From Macrocystis pyrifera (Eukaryota > Sar > Phaeophyceae > Laminariales > Laminariaceae): DNA of 64,000 bases. The position numbers and the translations under genes were made by a program. A model generated the notes under the pieces. That model did not search any database. It saw nothing but the letters and a program-made list of their open reading frames with translations, and was not told the origin of the DNA. Positions 1-13,800 of this stretch are shown piece by piece. Each line of letters begins with the position of its first letter. The stretch's first letter is position 1. Location: assembly GCA_031763025.1 (NCBI GenBank), contig JASSKH010000025.1, forward strand, positions 7,091,264 through 7,155,263, written 5' to 3'.

Positions 1-249
1 ACGGGCAAAGCGCTACCCATGCGGCCGGGATCTCGCCCTTTCCATACCATGTTGTTCTGACCTGGCTACGACGGCGCGTCACCCCTCGTTACTAACTCCC
101 TATTGCTATTTCATTCTTCCCCCAAAGCTATTGCTCTCCACGAGGTGTCTGCCCCACTTGCGAGACCGCATGCACCGGGACAAAAACAAACTAGGAGATT
201 AAAGAAACATATATACATCTGTATATACCATAACAAAGCAATGAATACC

Positions 250-1180
250 GATAATCGTCACCATCAAAAAGAACGTAGACCACTGGACGCGACATCCAAC
301 AATATAACTGCGATTGGGATATGGTCCCTGCACTGTGAGTTCGTCGCGCCCCGACTCACCCGGGCGACCGACCTTGGCTCATCCCCTGCTGCACTAAGAC
401 CGCTGGTCTCGATATCTGACACTGGTAGCGGATTTTGAGCATCGCCACTACCCTCTTCTCGATGTATGACGCCTTAAAAAAAAAAAAACGTTTTACCCTG
501 CCGCGTAACCTTGCACTGTGAGTTCGTCGCGCCCTGACCCTAGTAACCGTCGTTAGATTATCGCCTGCCGCACATGAAATGCTATCACTATCCGCGACAT
601 CAAACCACTTCACCGTGGTTGAGATATGCCCCCTGCTCTGTTGTGTCGGCGCGCCTGGTGGCACACTGGAAACTTGCTTTTGATCGTCGCCAAGGCCAAT
701 TTCCCCGGGGTATGCAGCATTTTTCACTGCTGCGTACCCTTGCATTGCTGTGATTTTGTGGCCTCGAATCACCCAGGCAACAGACGTTTGATCGTCGCCT
801 TGTACACATTAAAAAATAAGATCCTGGCTGCAATACCAAACAAATGCACCGTGGTTGAGATATGACCGCTGCACTGTGGTTTCGTCGCGCTCCGTGCCAC
901 CCTGGTAACCTTCTCCTGCTTGTTCGAATATGGTTGTTCAGCATCAGGGAGTTTGCGTTCGTGTGTGTTCGAATGTAGTGTTCAGCATTTTGGCAGTTTG
1001 GTGACTACTGGGGATGTCGGTTTATTGTGGTTACTAGGTGGTTGTTTCTGTTAGTACAATTGGATCCCACATTATCACTCATTTTGTCTCCGCTCTGCCG
1101 GATGAATAATGCTAAAAACTTGAATCATCTTCGTTCTCGCCTGGGATCTATCAACACTCTAGAGTCTCGACATTGGCAAC
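250..1180. repeat. Composite interspersed repeat, copy A
   Basis: Several degenerate copies of a roughly 100-bp motif lie in tandem here. Each carries a block like CTGTGAGTTCGTCGCGCCC followed by CTCATCGCC-like and TGCCGCGTA-like blocks. A second module follows from about 940 and contains GTTCGAATGTAGTGTTCAGC. Both modules recur at 7230-8000 in the same orientation but in the opposite order. Open frames here are short and overlap on both strands, so I call no gene. Confidence 0.6.
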
Positions 1181-4100
1181 CTGGGCTCATGAGCGACGAA
1201 GTATAGGTATTGGAGCCGGGCCTCGCCCTCGAGGGACTGTAGCGGGCGGCCGCAGACGGAGAGGACCGTCAAACGCACCGTCCGCTTGGACAACAACAAT
1301 CTTCTAGTGAAGGTCATTTCTTCAGTGATGTAGATATTGTACTATGCTCCCATGCGTGAAATGAAAAATATTTGCGTCTTTGCGAGTTTTTTGTGCTACT
1401 CGCTCGCAACTTCGAATACACGAAAACACCTCGTGAGTCGTTTCTCTCTGCCTACGTCTGCCGCCTGGCGCACCCGACGCCCTGGCAGACCCCATCACGA
1501 GAATCCCTCAATTTCGCTGGCCGTCGTTTCCTGTGAAGAGATGACGCTGTCCGCAAGTGAAGTGCAATCTTTCAGTTGGGGAAGCGTTTTTAGCTCTTTT
1601 TGTGATACCCAAACGTCGACCAATTTCGACCCCTGGTGCACCTCTTAGTCGAGGTGTAGGCCCCGGTTGAGAACCTGCGGGGGATCCATCTCGAGAGAAA
1701 AAAAAAACTGCTGTGATGAACCTCTTGCAAGTCGCCGTCGTTCTCCGCCGAGCACGGACCAGTCGAAGTTCTAAACGAAGCGTGTTAAGATAGCGATTTT
1801 TTTGTCTTTCCCGACAAAACATCTAGATATCAGAGTGACTGGAAACCCGGAGACAAGCGGATGCTTGGGTGCCAGCGTCCCCTTAATGCTGTAAAAACAA
1901 AAAAAAATAAAGCGAAAAAAATATTGTAGAGCTCGCGAAGAACCTCGTTTCCCAGGACTTACGTCTGTCTCCCTGTGCCCACTACTCCCAAAATATAATT
2001 TCTCAGGTCGTAGGGGTAACGCGAGATATCAAATATGTTTCCCTATGGAGTTTTCCCGGCGCTTACCGTTCCCGAGACAATATCCGTTTGTGGTCAGAAC
2101 AAAAAACAACTCCCCTTTTCTGGTTCAACTCTCCAGCTTTCCATGTTCCATGAAATTCTTCATCTTCTTCCTTCTCGTCAATCTAAATTCCTCCACCCAT
2201 GTTGGGGTGGTTCATCAACCTTAAGGGCCCATCTTACCGAGGAACTATCTTGTATTATTCTCCGCCAATATTTTTTCCTTTGGTTTGATTTTGCATGTGA
2301 TTGATCTAAAAGTGAATCACCAAGCAGGCCTTTTGATGTTTGATTTAAATAAAACGAAAAAAAAGAAAGAATTCGACAGGAAGAAGTCTTTTGGGACTTA
2401 TTTTGCTCTTCGTGTTACTCAATTTGGGAATTTTGTCCGACTCGACGTGGCATGTTCCTGAAACCGAAGCAAGCCACGCAAACTTGAGTCTTGTCGTCGA
2501 CTGCTTCATAGCTGAGATCAAAAACTCCCGAGAGACAGGCTCACCAGGGCAGCCGCAGCGCGAGGTCCGACGGCGCCTGGTACAGAGTAGACCATCCGCG
2601 GCGCCTCAAAAAATTTCAAGGCGGTCGCAAAACCAGTTTTCCATCCCTCTTTGCCTCGCATACCACACGAGCACCGACCAGGTCACCACTTCGCTTAGAC
2701 GTTCGATCGCTGTATCCCCGTCGCTGCTGCCTCCGTGGGGCTTCGGGGGATCGCCAGCGACCCAGGACGTCCCAAGAGCGATAGACTCTTCGGCGGTGCC
2801 GGCAGAAAGAATCGGCCGCTGACCGTAGCGCCCCCGGGGAGGAAGCCGGCCGTCGCTCGCGTCGTTGGTTGCCCTCGGGTGTTCGTTGACCCTTGTGCGT
2901 TATTCGGAGCGTTTTCAAATACTAAATTCCTCGATAGGACCAAAAGGCATATTTTTCAGGAAATTCGATCCAATCGAATCAAATTCGTTATTTCCTATTC
3001 GATTATCACGAAAAACATTTCTCGCTAAGATTGACTCTAAACCTTGTAAAACCAACAGTGGTGGTAATATATCTGATCATCATGGATAAGCATACCAACT
3101 TTACAATTTTTACAAACAAAAATGCATCTTCCAACTCGCGAACAAGATTTCCATCATTCATCAAGTTCGGAAATAGAAGATTGGTGGATGAAAACCATCA
3201 AGAATATATACACTCTCCCGTGTTCTGCAACCAATAGACAGCAGTACAAAGACAAATCCCTGAAAAACTCAATGAAATCAGTATCCACCAATACCGCTGC
3301 ATCTGCAATACAGTTCTCAAGGTGCACCCACGTACTCTTGTTTCACCAATCCGACAAAACGATAAATATCAGATCCGCCAATCACCTTCTGGAGATGTGT
3401 ATACCACAAAGACTGTTTGATTTGAACATGAAAATACATTTCAAAAGTCCCGGCAAAAAAAAAACCACGTGTCCCGTGGAGTCGACGATATTATACCTCC
3501 CTACCATTACGACTTCCCCGGGATACTTAAAAAATCCACACTATTCAGACATCCGTAACCAGTGGTAAATGATACATGTTACTTTGTGTCAAACTCTTTT
3601 TTTTTCCGGAATACTTTACTTTTCTTGTCCGACCGCGGATCTTCTCTCGCGCTCTAGGCTGCGTAGCACACAGTGAGCCCGCGTGTACACGGCCAAGGTC
3701 TGTGGAGCGCGCTCTGGGCCTCCGAAGTAACGAATTCTAGCAAATATCTACGGGGAATCATTCCGACTTTCTAGAGCCAAGCAACGGAGACCCCACAAGT
3801 TGAAGATTTTTGTCGGCTGCTGGCTACTGCTTGCTGTATCATGTCTGATCACACCGTCCCTCGAGCTCTCTACAGAGGCAGCCACGGCACAGCAACAGTC
3901 GTTTATTTAACACTCCTTTTTATGACGGCCACGGATAGCGCTTTTTTGTGTGTGAGTGTGTGAGACGTAATACATGTTAACCTAGGGATTAGGAACGAAC
4001 ACATACATATTTTTGACAAAGGTGCCATTGATTGGATGCTGCCCAGGGGCAGGACAACGATTCGAACGAACTCACACTTCCTCCGTATTTCAGAAGCAAC

Positions 4101-5026
4101 GCGTATAGCCACGGTGCGCACTACAACAGCAGCGGCGGCAGCAGCAGCAGTACATCATCAGCGTTCGTATAGTATGTGTGTGCAGTGTTCACCAGGTCGA
4201 GCAATCGAGTGATCGTGGTCTCGAGTTTTGTTTTTTTCGGTGCAATAGGCTTGGAAACCTATACCCGGGAGCTCGCGAGTCGTGGCCAGCAGTCAACAAT
4301 AATCAATCCCGCACGAGCATAAGATATCTCACTGCTTAACTTTCTCTGCGTTGGAAATCTCGTTAGAAGATGAAATGGTCCGTCTACGCGTACGTACGTG
4401 GCCACAAAAGTGGCTCCGTTCGGTCCGTCTACCTCCGCATGCTGCTTCTACCTGACCAATAGCAGTAGATGCCGTCAACCGTATATAATAATTGTACGTA
4501 GGTAGCCTGTACATATACAAAATCATTTTTAAGAGTAGTTGTAGTTGTATAGTACCAGGTTTTAGCGTGCACGCTGCTTTGATAGTGTGCCTGCCGTGTA
4601 GGCTGATTAGTGGATAACAATAGGGGACAGTACCTCTCGCTCATACACGGAAAAATTGTCGAAAGCCTCGCCACGGTTGCGGAACACAACCGGCTTGAGT
4701 TCCTCGCGGCGTACCGTCATACTCTGAAAATACCACAAAAGCACCGCCAACGGTACCGCGGACTTTCTATCACCATGACACTGATTTTCCCTTTACTACA
4801 GTACATCTATCTGCGTAGTAGTGGGAGTGGTGTACAATAAGAGTACCAGTATATTAGTAGTAATGCCTCTGACTCATGGTACCGCTTGCATGCTACGTCG
4901 CCGTTGTATGGAAGTTATAGTATTATAGGAGCAGTAGTACTAAGAATTGTAGAGTACCAGGTAGTGAATATTCATGCTGTTTCTACCTGTACTGCCTCTA
5001 CGTAATACTGGTGGTGGTGTGTATTA
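1181..5026. other. Gene-poor spacer
   Basis: No convincing coding region. The stretch holds homopolymer runs (A or T), a GC-rich patch at about 2560-2930 with overlapping frames on both strands, a CAG/CGG-rich patch at about 4126-4155, and from about 4800 a region rich in GTA/TAC/CAG triplets. The longest frame (2391-2822) lacks an ATG start and runs into the GC-rich patch. Confidence 0.4.
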
Positions 5027-5125
5027 CGGGGGGCTAGAGTAAATATTACTTATGTTACACACAAAAACCTACATATTTACCTTTTTTCAAAAAAGATTTT
5101 GTCCTATATTTACTATGGTCCCCCG
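5027..5125 (-). mobile_element. MITE, copy 1 (TA target site)
   Basis: A 99-bp element with inverted ends. The right end reads GGTCCCCCG and the left end a degenerate CGGGGGGC. It is flanked by TA on both sides (5025-5026 and 5126-5127). The interior matches the copies at 42019-42120 and 51021-51119 but in the opposite orientation. A TA target duplication with short terminal inverted repeats is typical of Tc1/mariner-derived MITEs. No coding capacity. Confidence 0.75.
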
Positions 5126-5139
5126 TAATAGTAACATTT

Positions 5140-7229
5140 TGGCAGTCATGCCCCAACCCATGGTTCCGCGTGGTTATTTGACCTCTCTGCTTACCATGAG
5201 GTTGTCTGTATGTGGTATGAGCGTTTGGTCAGCAGTAGTACTTAGTAGTAGTATAGTCAGTAGTCGAAGTAGTAGTGCACCAGGTAGTGCTTTGCAGAGT
5301 GCTTACTGCTTCCACCTGTATTACACCACCAGCGTTGTGGCGGTAGTGGTGTATATAGTGACGGTCTAGCAGCCAACCCATGGTACCGCGTGCATGTCGT
5401 AGTGTTTTATCCACAGAAAGAATCGTGCTCAGTTCCTGCCGACTACTATTATTATTACTATTTCCTTCGAGCAGTACGCTACCCATGGCTCCCGTTTCCG
5501 CCAAGAACAGCTATATATACGTGTGTTATCTGTGACTCCATTTTCGCCTTGCGACACCCCCGGAATTTAGCGTTACCCACATCTCGAAGTGGAACTTCGT
5601 GTCGTATATATATATCATCCACCACCACCCGGAAAAAACGATAACTACCATATAATTTAGTAATCCCTACGTCGCAAACGGTTTTTATCATATACTGCAT
5701 ACCCGGAACGACTCCACACCCAGTCGAAAATGACAGCATCTCCGTTTGACGAACCTACAGTAGACAGTAATATACCTTCTCCGTACCTTTCACGTCCTTC
5801 CCGGATACTAAACATGTTCTCCCTACCATTCGATGTCCGTAACCAAAGATAAACAATACATATCCTATATATCATCTACCACATACCCGGGATGAACGAT
5901 AACTTACCATATAATTTAGCATTTACACGTCGCCAACGGTATGTATCACGTTCAACGATTTTACCCGGAACGTATCCAAACCCAATCGAAAACGACATAT
6001 CTCCATTTCTACGATCAAAAACGTAGTTCGATCGACAGGTGTATCCAATCGCAAGACAAAACTACTCCAACGAATACCCACCAGACAGACTAGAAATAAA
6101 CTCCCGCCAGCAAACCAGCCGCATCACTGAACAGCTCCGGCTGACGGGATACTTGTCTTGCCCACTTCACGACCTTCCCGCAACAAAAATACACCCTTCA
6201 CCCGGACTCCCTTCAAACCGTTGACACAAGCGATGGTCATGTACGGTATTTGTCCCGTTGCTCTTTTTGGGGCCTGCCTACATCAAGCACGGTGCGCAAC
6301 GAAACCCAGTGAATGTCGTATTCGGCAGTAAAATGTTTAAACCGAAACACAAAATTACGACTTTTCAGCTACAAGGCGGGGGGCAAGGGGGTCTCATTCA
6401 GAAAGAAGCCCCAAATAATACTTGCGTACGTGTCATTCAGTGTGAACATCATTACCGCGCATTTCATACTCGTACGTACTACGATTCAGTTCACGAATTT
6501 CCACCCTCGTCGCAAGAAGAAACTCCCGCTATTCCTTCGCCCTGCGTGTTGCCAGATCCATAAAGGGATCCAGCGGACGATCCAACCACGCCTGACCCAT
6601 TCACGACCTCCCGCTGCTGCTGCCGCTGCATACCTTCTGCCACTGCTAATGCTGCTGCTGTTCCAGACCTCCCGCTGCTGCTGCTCCTGCTGCTGCTGTC
6701 GTCGTGTGCACGCGACTGCTGTGTCATGCGACTTGTTGCCAGTGCAGGCATGTCTATTCCTTCGTTATTAGTATTGCTGCAGTAGCAACCGATTCTCCCA
6801 CGTCTACCCCCTCGACCACTACCACACCGTAATCGAGTGCGCCCATCTCGTGCGCGGCTTTCCCGACCATTCCACATGGAATACCGAGTGCACACAACCT
6901 GGCTCGCCGTGCGACTTCACGCGAAAATTTGCAGATACGTCTCCCGTGCTCACACCTCCTCGCCCCACCACAACCTCCCCTTAGTGGAGTGCGCACGCTA
7001 ATTTTCACACGACTTGTTGTCCCTCGAGTCGTCGTCCAAGATTCTGCTGGTCCCAAAAGTACGTTCCCATGATGAGCAGTGAGTTGTTGGGCTCAAAACA
7101 GTGCAAACGTGGGCTAAACAGCTCAGATTTCTCGTATGTTTGCGTCAACCATTCTTCAAACACGAAATGCAGATCTTAGTTGCAAATGTCCCACTCTAAT
7201 TCCAAGTCGTATGTAAATGTTGGCGAAAC
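5140..7229. other. Gene-poor spacer with CTG-rich tract
   Basis: Triplet-degenerate sequence (GTA/TAC, then CTG/CAG at about 6605-6700). Short open frames exist on both strands, but their apparent Cys-, Ser- or Leu-rich composition follows from the triplet repeats. The motif CCCATGGTACCGCGTGCATG recurs with variation near 4870, 5157 and 5375. No supported gene. Confidence 0.4.
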
Positions 7230-8010
7230 GCCTACGCGCAGGTACCAGTGTGTGTTCGAATTTAGTTGTTCAGCATCAGGGAGTGTGCGTTCATGTTTGT
7301 TCGAATGTGTTGGTTCAGCATTTTGGCAGTTTCATGACTATTCGGGTTATCGTTTTATCATAGAGTACATGGTGGTTGTTTCTGTGGGTACATGTGATTC
7401 CCACGGGGTCACTTGTTCTGTCTCTACTCCGCCGGGGAAGAATGCAAAAAACCTGAATCATATTCTTTCTTCGCCCGGGATTTATCAACGTTGCTCATCG
7501 CCACCACCCTTTTCCCGGTGTATCAAATTTGGGCTGCCCAGTAGCCTTGCACTGTGATTTCGCCGCGCCCCGCCTCACCCTGGCAACCGTTTGCCGCACA
7601 TGAAAATAAACCCGCTAGCCGCGACATCTAATCACTACACCGTAGTTGAAATATGGCCCCTGAATGTGATTTCGTCGCGCCCCGACCCCCACTGGTATCC
7701 TGCTTTGGCTCATTCCCACTACCCGTTTCCTGATGGATGGCTCATTTTTGCACTGCCGTGTACACTTGCACCGTGATCTCGTCGCACCTCGACTCACCCT
7801 CGGGTAACCGACGTTTGCTCATCGCCTGCTCCACGTGAAAATGAAAACGCTGTCTACAATACTTTGCCGCCGCACCGTGGTCGAGATATTACCCCTGCAC
7901 TGTGGGTTCGGCGCCCCTTTCCGCCACTGGAAGCCTGCTTTTGCTCATCGTCACTACCATCCTCTCGGTGCACAACGCATTTTTCCACTGCCGCGTACCC
8001 CAACTGCTGG
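7230..8010. repeat. Composite interspersed repeat, copy B
   Basis: Same family as 250-1180. The module with GTTCGAATGTGTTGGTTCAGC and CTGAATCAT comes first (7240-7500). Tandem roughly 100-bp units follow, with CGTCGCGCCCCGAC and GCTCATCG blocks (about 7510-8000). The two modules are swapped relative to copy A. The order swap suggests the real unit is a longer tandem array or a mobile element whose ends are not resolved. Confidence 0.6.
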
Positions 8011-10148
8011 TACAGAATTTTGCATGCGAATCGCTTGCCCGTACTACACGGTGTCTGACGCTCCCAATCAGCCGCGGCCATCGTACTTGGTTGTCATTCC
8101 GTCCTGCTTATTTGAACTACCCTTCAATCGTCAGACTACCTACGTCGCGGCAGCGGCCGCTATCAATAACCACAATAACCTTAGATTTCACTCGTATTAT
8201 ACCTACCATCACATTCATAGTGGCAGCCGCAACGCGTACGAGAGCAGACGTTTTCCTCGGGGGTGACCTGCTTCGTTATTGTCAACGAGTACCAGGCACA
8301 CTGATATACTACTACAGGAAATTTTGCATCAATAATAGTGCGCACGGCAGTAATATATATATCAATATAGTACTACAGGACGGTCTCCGATCTATACGCT
8401 GCAGCAGCGTCTTTGACATTCAGCAGTGAAGCATCAGCGGAGCAGTAGCCGCCTGAGCGGCACACACATGTAGGCGGGGAAGATGCGCGTACATGCGCGT
8501 ACACAGATAACGTCTCCATGGCGACGCTGCTGGTGCGTGTATCGTCTTGTATTAAGCCACTAGCATACTACTAGCACGAATCGTAACGGAGGCACTCTAC
8601 GATAGAAGTATCACATTTCGGGGGGAAACGTTGCTGAACCACTACCGCGTCCTCACCGGGCGCCAGCTGACGGAGGAGCAGGTAACTTGTTCTCCATCTT
8701 CTTGGACATACCACGTAAGTACGTACACGTACGAGATGCGTAGAGCATCAACCGTATGTATATATCTATGTTCCCATTGAATTCCGCATGATACCTTGGG
8801 GGGACATAGGAGCCTCAGATATGGTAGGGTAAATCTGTACGGTAGAACGCGTCATCGAACACTTATTATCACCCAGTAGTGTCTTACTTGCCGTGTCGTT
8901 TGCATGATTTGTCCCCATATCAATGATTTGCGGCTCAAAGGGGCAATGATACGTGGTCTAAACGGTAAGAGTATTCCCACACGTACTCGAATATTTACCC
9001 CAATCCCTCCTACTCCGCTTTCTAGCCGCTTGAGCATCATCGTTTTGGGATTATTTATATCCCCGTTTATTCGAGGTTTTTTTTCGGACTACACTTCACG
9101 TTTTGAAAGAACACATGACTCACAATTATAGCCAAAAGAGTTTATGAAAGAGCGGGTTGGTTCGTGGGCTCGTATCCACTAAGTTTACCGACGCTTTTGT
9201 TCGCTGGCGGAGCGTGCATTCCACAAACGACCTTTCTCTTCCCCCTGGACCGAAGCACCATGGGCCTTTGTATCTAGATTCGCTTTCTCCTTGATATTTT
9301 TTCCGTCTGCGACCAACTCCCAGCGCGTATGGGCGCGATGGCAGAAGAACCATCTTTCGGAAGACGAACCGTCGTTCGTCTTGTGGCATAACGACGCCCG
9401 CGAGTAGGCGGAGCCCACTGTTGAGTCTGCAGCTACGTAATAACTTCATAGTGGCGCCTTGTGCTGATGTTGAAGTGCGCACCTACATCGTCGAGGTTAT
9501 GATCTGAATCTCCAACGAATGAAGTCGGGTAACCCGATTCATTTGTTTCCGAAACTATTCACCTAATGATAATATGCTGCAATTAATGCGAAGATAGGTT
9601 CCGAGGCTACGAAATCTATCAGGAACCCTCTCAATCATTAAAAGACAAACGGACAATTCATTGTCGCCCAGAGTGGTACGGTCCGGTAGAACAACGATAT
9701 GGACGTCGCGTTCCAGCATGCTAGATACGCCTAGTATATATCGTCAGAGATATTATGCCATGACTGGTTGCCGTCGGGAGGAGCGCACCGCGGCGGACGA
9801 CGGTGTCAATCCATGCACAAAACACGAAACACTTCAGTCGAACAGTACAGCAACAGACGTGCATGATGAACACGATCCGAACGGGTCAACCGACACCAGC
9901 TGGTTCTTATCGCTGACTGACTCGAAAAATCAGAAACCATGGGTCTACGGACCTACACTCTTGGATGTACTTCGTGATGTGTTCCTTGTACCAGGACGTT
10001 GCATGTAATGCCGTACACGTTTCGCAGTATATTATGTACGTCTGTTGATTTCACGTAGAGATAATTGATCAGAGGGATAACATGAGGGGCAGTCAGACAT
10101 GCCGGCAATGAGCTGCCGATCCGTGGTCAGTGAAATTCAATCCATGAG
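8011..10148. other. Spacer with weak minus- and plus-strand frames
   Basis: Mostly non-coding. A plus-strand frame at 9661-10008 (115 codons, second half acidic and Ser/Thr-rich) and a minus-strand frame at about 9185-9418 look protein-like in part. Neither has a recognisable domain or a clear splice context, so they are noted only as possible isolated exons. Confidence 0.25.
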
Positions 10149-10850
10149 AGGTGTGTGTTATAAGGGTTACCCTGGGCTGGGTAATCAATCGATCTTTCAC
10201 CTCTACAGCAAAGTAGGTAGCACTCTCACATTTGGCGTCGTCGACAGAACATGGGTTCGAACCTCACTTCGAACGTTTCTTTAACAGAAACGCTTGCGCG
10301 TGCCTAAAACAAAAACCACATCTCCCTGGTTCCCCAGGTAAATAAACGAAGCGGGTAGGTCAGCGTACAGACGTACACGGTTCGGACCCCCCAAAGATCC
10401 CGGCGTGCAGAGGCGGGGAGAGTGTTATAAGGATTACCCTGGGCTAGGTAATCCATCGATGTATTACCCCTATAGCTCAGTAGGCAATACCGTCACATTT
10501 GGCGTCGTCCAAGTCACGGGTTCGAACCTCACTTCGAACGTTTCTTTCACAGAAACGCTTACGCGTGCCTATGTAAAAAACAAGAACACATCTCCCTGGT
10601 TCCCCAGGTAATGGAACGAAGCGGGTAGGTCAGAGTACAGACGTACACGGTTCTGACGCCCCAACGATCCCGCCGTTCAGAGGGGGGGCGAGTGTTGAAA
10701 GGATTACCCTGGGTTGGGTATTCGATCGATATTTTACCTCTATAGCTCAGTAGGTAGCACACTCACATGTGGTTACGACCTAGGTCGAGTGTTGTGATGG
10801 GGATTCATTTCGACCCTGGTATACTGCATCCACCTATCCGTTCCGGTATT
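10149..10850 (+). repeat. Tandem array of tRNA-like repeat, three units
   Basis: Three units begin near 10149, 10417 and 10687, with a period of about 267-270 bp. Each carries a sequence like a tRNA gene's internal promoter. The box A-like block is TATAGCTCAGTAGG (clear in units 2 and 3, degenerate in unit 1). The box B-like block is GGGTTCGAACCTC (units 1 and 2). Each unit then has the imperfect palindromes TCCCTGGTTCCCCAGG and ACCCTGGGCTAGGT. The head has no matching acceptor stem, so these are not functional tRNA genes. A tRNA-derived SINE amplified in tandem fits best. Unit 3 is truncated and its B box is degraded. Confidence 0.65.
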
Positions 10851-11283
10851 CCTTAAGGAGGGAACACAAATTGTAAAGATGATCGGGTCCAGTTATTTTT
10901 CCTCTTTCCTTCCAGTTCCTACTAAGACGAACCTTTGCTCGTCACTAGACGTTCAATGAAAAGCAGGAACAACAATCTCGGTCACTGGGCATGACATGTC
11001 GTTAGGCCTGTGAACGCTTTCGCTGGAAAGCATGACGGCAAGTACGATTGGCGCTAACACAGCCTAATCAGGCTGATGAAGTATGAGACGTGTCCGGACT
11101 TGCAATGTAAGGCATTGCCCGACCGACACTCAGGACGGCGATATTTCTACTGCGCGCACTTTACCTCGACAGATGATACGATCGCCCGTCTGATGTGTTT
11201 AACAGCATTTTAACGGGACCCAATTGCCGCACAACGAAACCCCCTCGCCCTCCGGCCCGTCACTCTAGGAATCTCGAGCGGCG

Positions 11284-11633
11284 ATGTCGGTGGCTGGGAC
11301 TTCTCTCAAGCTAATCGTTATCTGTTCGGCATCGGTCGCCATATCATCTGGCATCAATGCACCATGTTCAACCGGCACCAGGGTTTACGACCTGACCGTG
11401 TGGAGCGGGCACTGGCTCGATGGGCTCGTGATGAGATGTACTGGTGACAGCGAAGACAATTTCATCCCACCAGAGTTTAACGAATATCACGGAGGGGACC
11501 AAGCAGCAAGTATATGCGGGGGCACTAGAGGCGTGCAGAGTATGGAATGGGGTGTGCCGGAGCAAGAATTTTCCCCTATTGTCTACTTCAACGTCACGTG
11601 TCTGGACAACCAAACCCACCATTTCTCAAACGG
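11284..11633 (+). CDS. Exon 1: signal peptide and first half of lectin-like region
   Basis: Begins at an ATG with a typical secretory leader: a short polar start, Lys, then a hydrophobic run LIVICSASVAI. The following sequence has the motif SGHWLDGLVMRC, a GG pair and a later Cys-Gly-Gly. This resembles the jacalin-like pattern in which SG..(V/I)D.(I/L) starts a strand and GG.GG follows. It ends at a strong donor (AACGG|GTGAGC). The reading frame stops three bases later, which supports the boundary. Four or more cysteines suit an extracellular fold. The lectin assignment rests on pattern resemblance only. Confidence 0.55.
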
Positions 11634-13800
11634 GTGAGCTGGTGGAAGGCGACTTAGGCCAGGGTCGCTTGAATGGAATGGAGCTGTCGTAAACAGTCTG
11701 GGCAGTGTACGACGCATGGGGGTGATCAGCGGGCGGTGGTGTGCTGCATCTAACCTAACGTATAAGAAAGGCACACACATCCGGCCTGCTCGATCGCCGC
11801 GCAGTTGTAACTGAAACCGAAGTACCTGGTATACCCGAGGGGTAAGAAAACAAACGAGGTAGTTAAGCCACGATCGCCACCATGTTGGCAGCGGAAATTA
11901 ACCAGCCGGTTGAGATTTTTTGTCAGAAGTAGAAATAGAACATGTTTGTTCTTGGCATGTTTTAACATTGATTCAATAGCCCCTGGTCGTCTGGTAGTGC
12001 CTTCGTATACTGCTGGTGTTTATTTACGGTAATCGGACCCTTCGTGGGGCGGATGTTTTTAGTTTATGTGCAAATATATATATATATATATTAAAACAAT
12101 GAAATCAACTGCTTAGAGCGCCTAACCGCTTGGGTTGGGGCATTGCTATGCGAAAGGACGAGGGACGAAAGGGACGACGTATTATCGAGTCAAAAATGCA
12201 AGGCGCGGGTCGAAGTGGGGAGGAGAAAGTTCTGGTTGCTCATGCCCCAGCTGGATTCGTCACCGTTCTCGAGCGCCTGCTGATGGCCGTTATTATCCAA
12301 GGACATGTCCCCTGCCTCCTTCTTGCTCTTAAAAAATACTCAGCAAAGACTGGAACAACATGAAATATTTCGATGAAAATCAACCAACAAAAAGGTCTTC
12401 TAGTAATAGCTTTTCGGAAGCTGCGATCTGGTATCTAGAATGTCACCGCCCCCCTATATAGAGCGATATGATGAAAATCTAAATTTGAAGTTCCGTGCGA
12501 ATGAAATACAGCATGCACCCGAAGTCGAACCCCTTCACAAGGTGTGTCGTGGAGAGCAGACAACGTTGATGTGTTCTTTTAATCGAAACTCCAGATTCTA
12601 GATTCCATATTCAGTACTCTTTATCCGTTCTTAACGGAGAAGAAGAAATTTCGGTAAAACCAGAAAACCAAACAAACACAAGAAAAATACCCGAACACTA
12701 AAACGCTCAGGGTGAACATGTTTCGACAACAACATCCCTGTTACATTTTGGTAGTCAGCATTCGCCTATAAGTATCACGCTAAGAAACCTATATTAACGG
12801 ATCAATGCAGCGGCGATTGTACACCTGTCACGCTTTTACCGGCCGGCCAAAGCTCTGTGGTACTCACACAATGACAGCAACACTCATGTTCATAGTGTGA
12901 AAGTCATCTTAGAATTGCCGCTGCACGGGTAAACAGGACGCATTGACAGAGATCAAATGTATTGGGCGGATGCAGCGTGATCAGGGTCGATTGAACGACT
13001 CATTTAGAAGTGCACCTACAAACATTAGTAAGAATGGTGGACGAACCTATCGTAGTATTTGACAGTATGGTTGACTCCTACCACTTGCTGAGGTCGCTAC
13101 GGGGGAAATCGCGTATACAAAAAACTGTCTATATGTGGAAACGGCGTGCCTGTCGGTTCCTGCGAACAGTTACGTCGATGGGATAGGGTTTCAGGATGTC
13201 CTAATCACAGAAGCACTCGGGAAGAAAAGATTACCGCTTCCAAGTAAACCTCGCCTCGGTCGGGGGACGAAATTTTGTCTCCGGCCGAACCACAAGCCAC
13301 ATAATTACAACCTCCGCGATTTACAAGACAATAAATAAGGAGGCAAGTGCCTGGTATATACTGTAGGCTATATTGGTACTGCCTTTCAAATCGTTCTATT
13401 GCGGTACCGCCCGAACTGCTGGCTGCGGGTTTCGGGAACTCTTCTATTAATAAGAGCCTTGCCCCTCAGCGCCAGATGAGTTTCCAAATGTCCAAACCCG
13501 GTGACTAGGTCCATGCTTGTTTTTGGTGTAGGTGGTTCTTCAACGACCGCAGATATGTCGACCTTTACAGCAGGTATATGGGATGTTATTCCACAACCAC
13601 TACAGTGGTACCGTGCCCTTGCGTGCTGGTTCGGCGGTGCTTATTGGACTCCAGATCTTGATGTGTTCCGTTTTGTAACCACGGCTATCGTAGACATCAG
13701 GAAAAAGACCTTAGATGAAAACCTCATCCGTCTTCTATAGCTCTGAAGCGTATGTTTCCACCTCGCGTTCTGTTTCCGAGCGTTTTGTTTTCCCTCGCAG

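Noticed and set aside
2391..2822. Secreted protein with a hydrophobic leader
   Set aside because: No ATG at the start, no supporting splice sites, and the remainder runs through a GC-rich patch open in several frames.
6491..6895. Ser/Gly-rich minus-strand protein
   Set aside because: The composition comes from a CAG/CTG triplet tract, and the frame has no structure outside it.
10454..10530. Functional tRNA gene
   Set aside because: Box A- and box B-like elements are present, but the acceptor stem does not pair and the same segment is repeated as part of a 268-bp unit.
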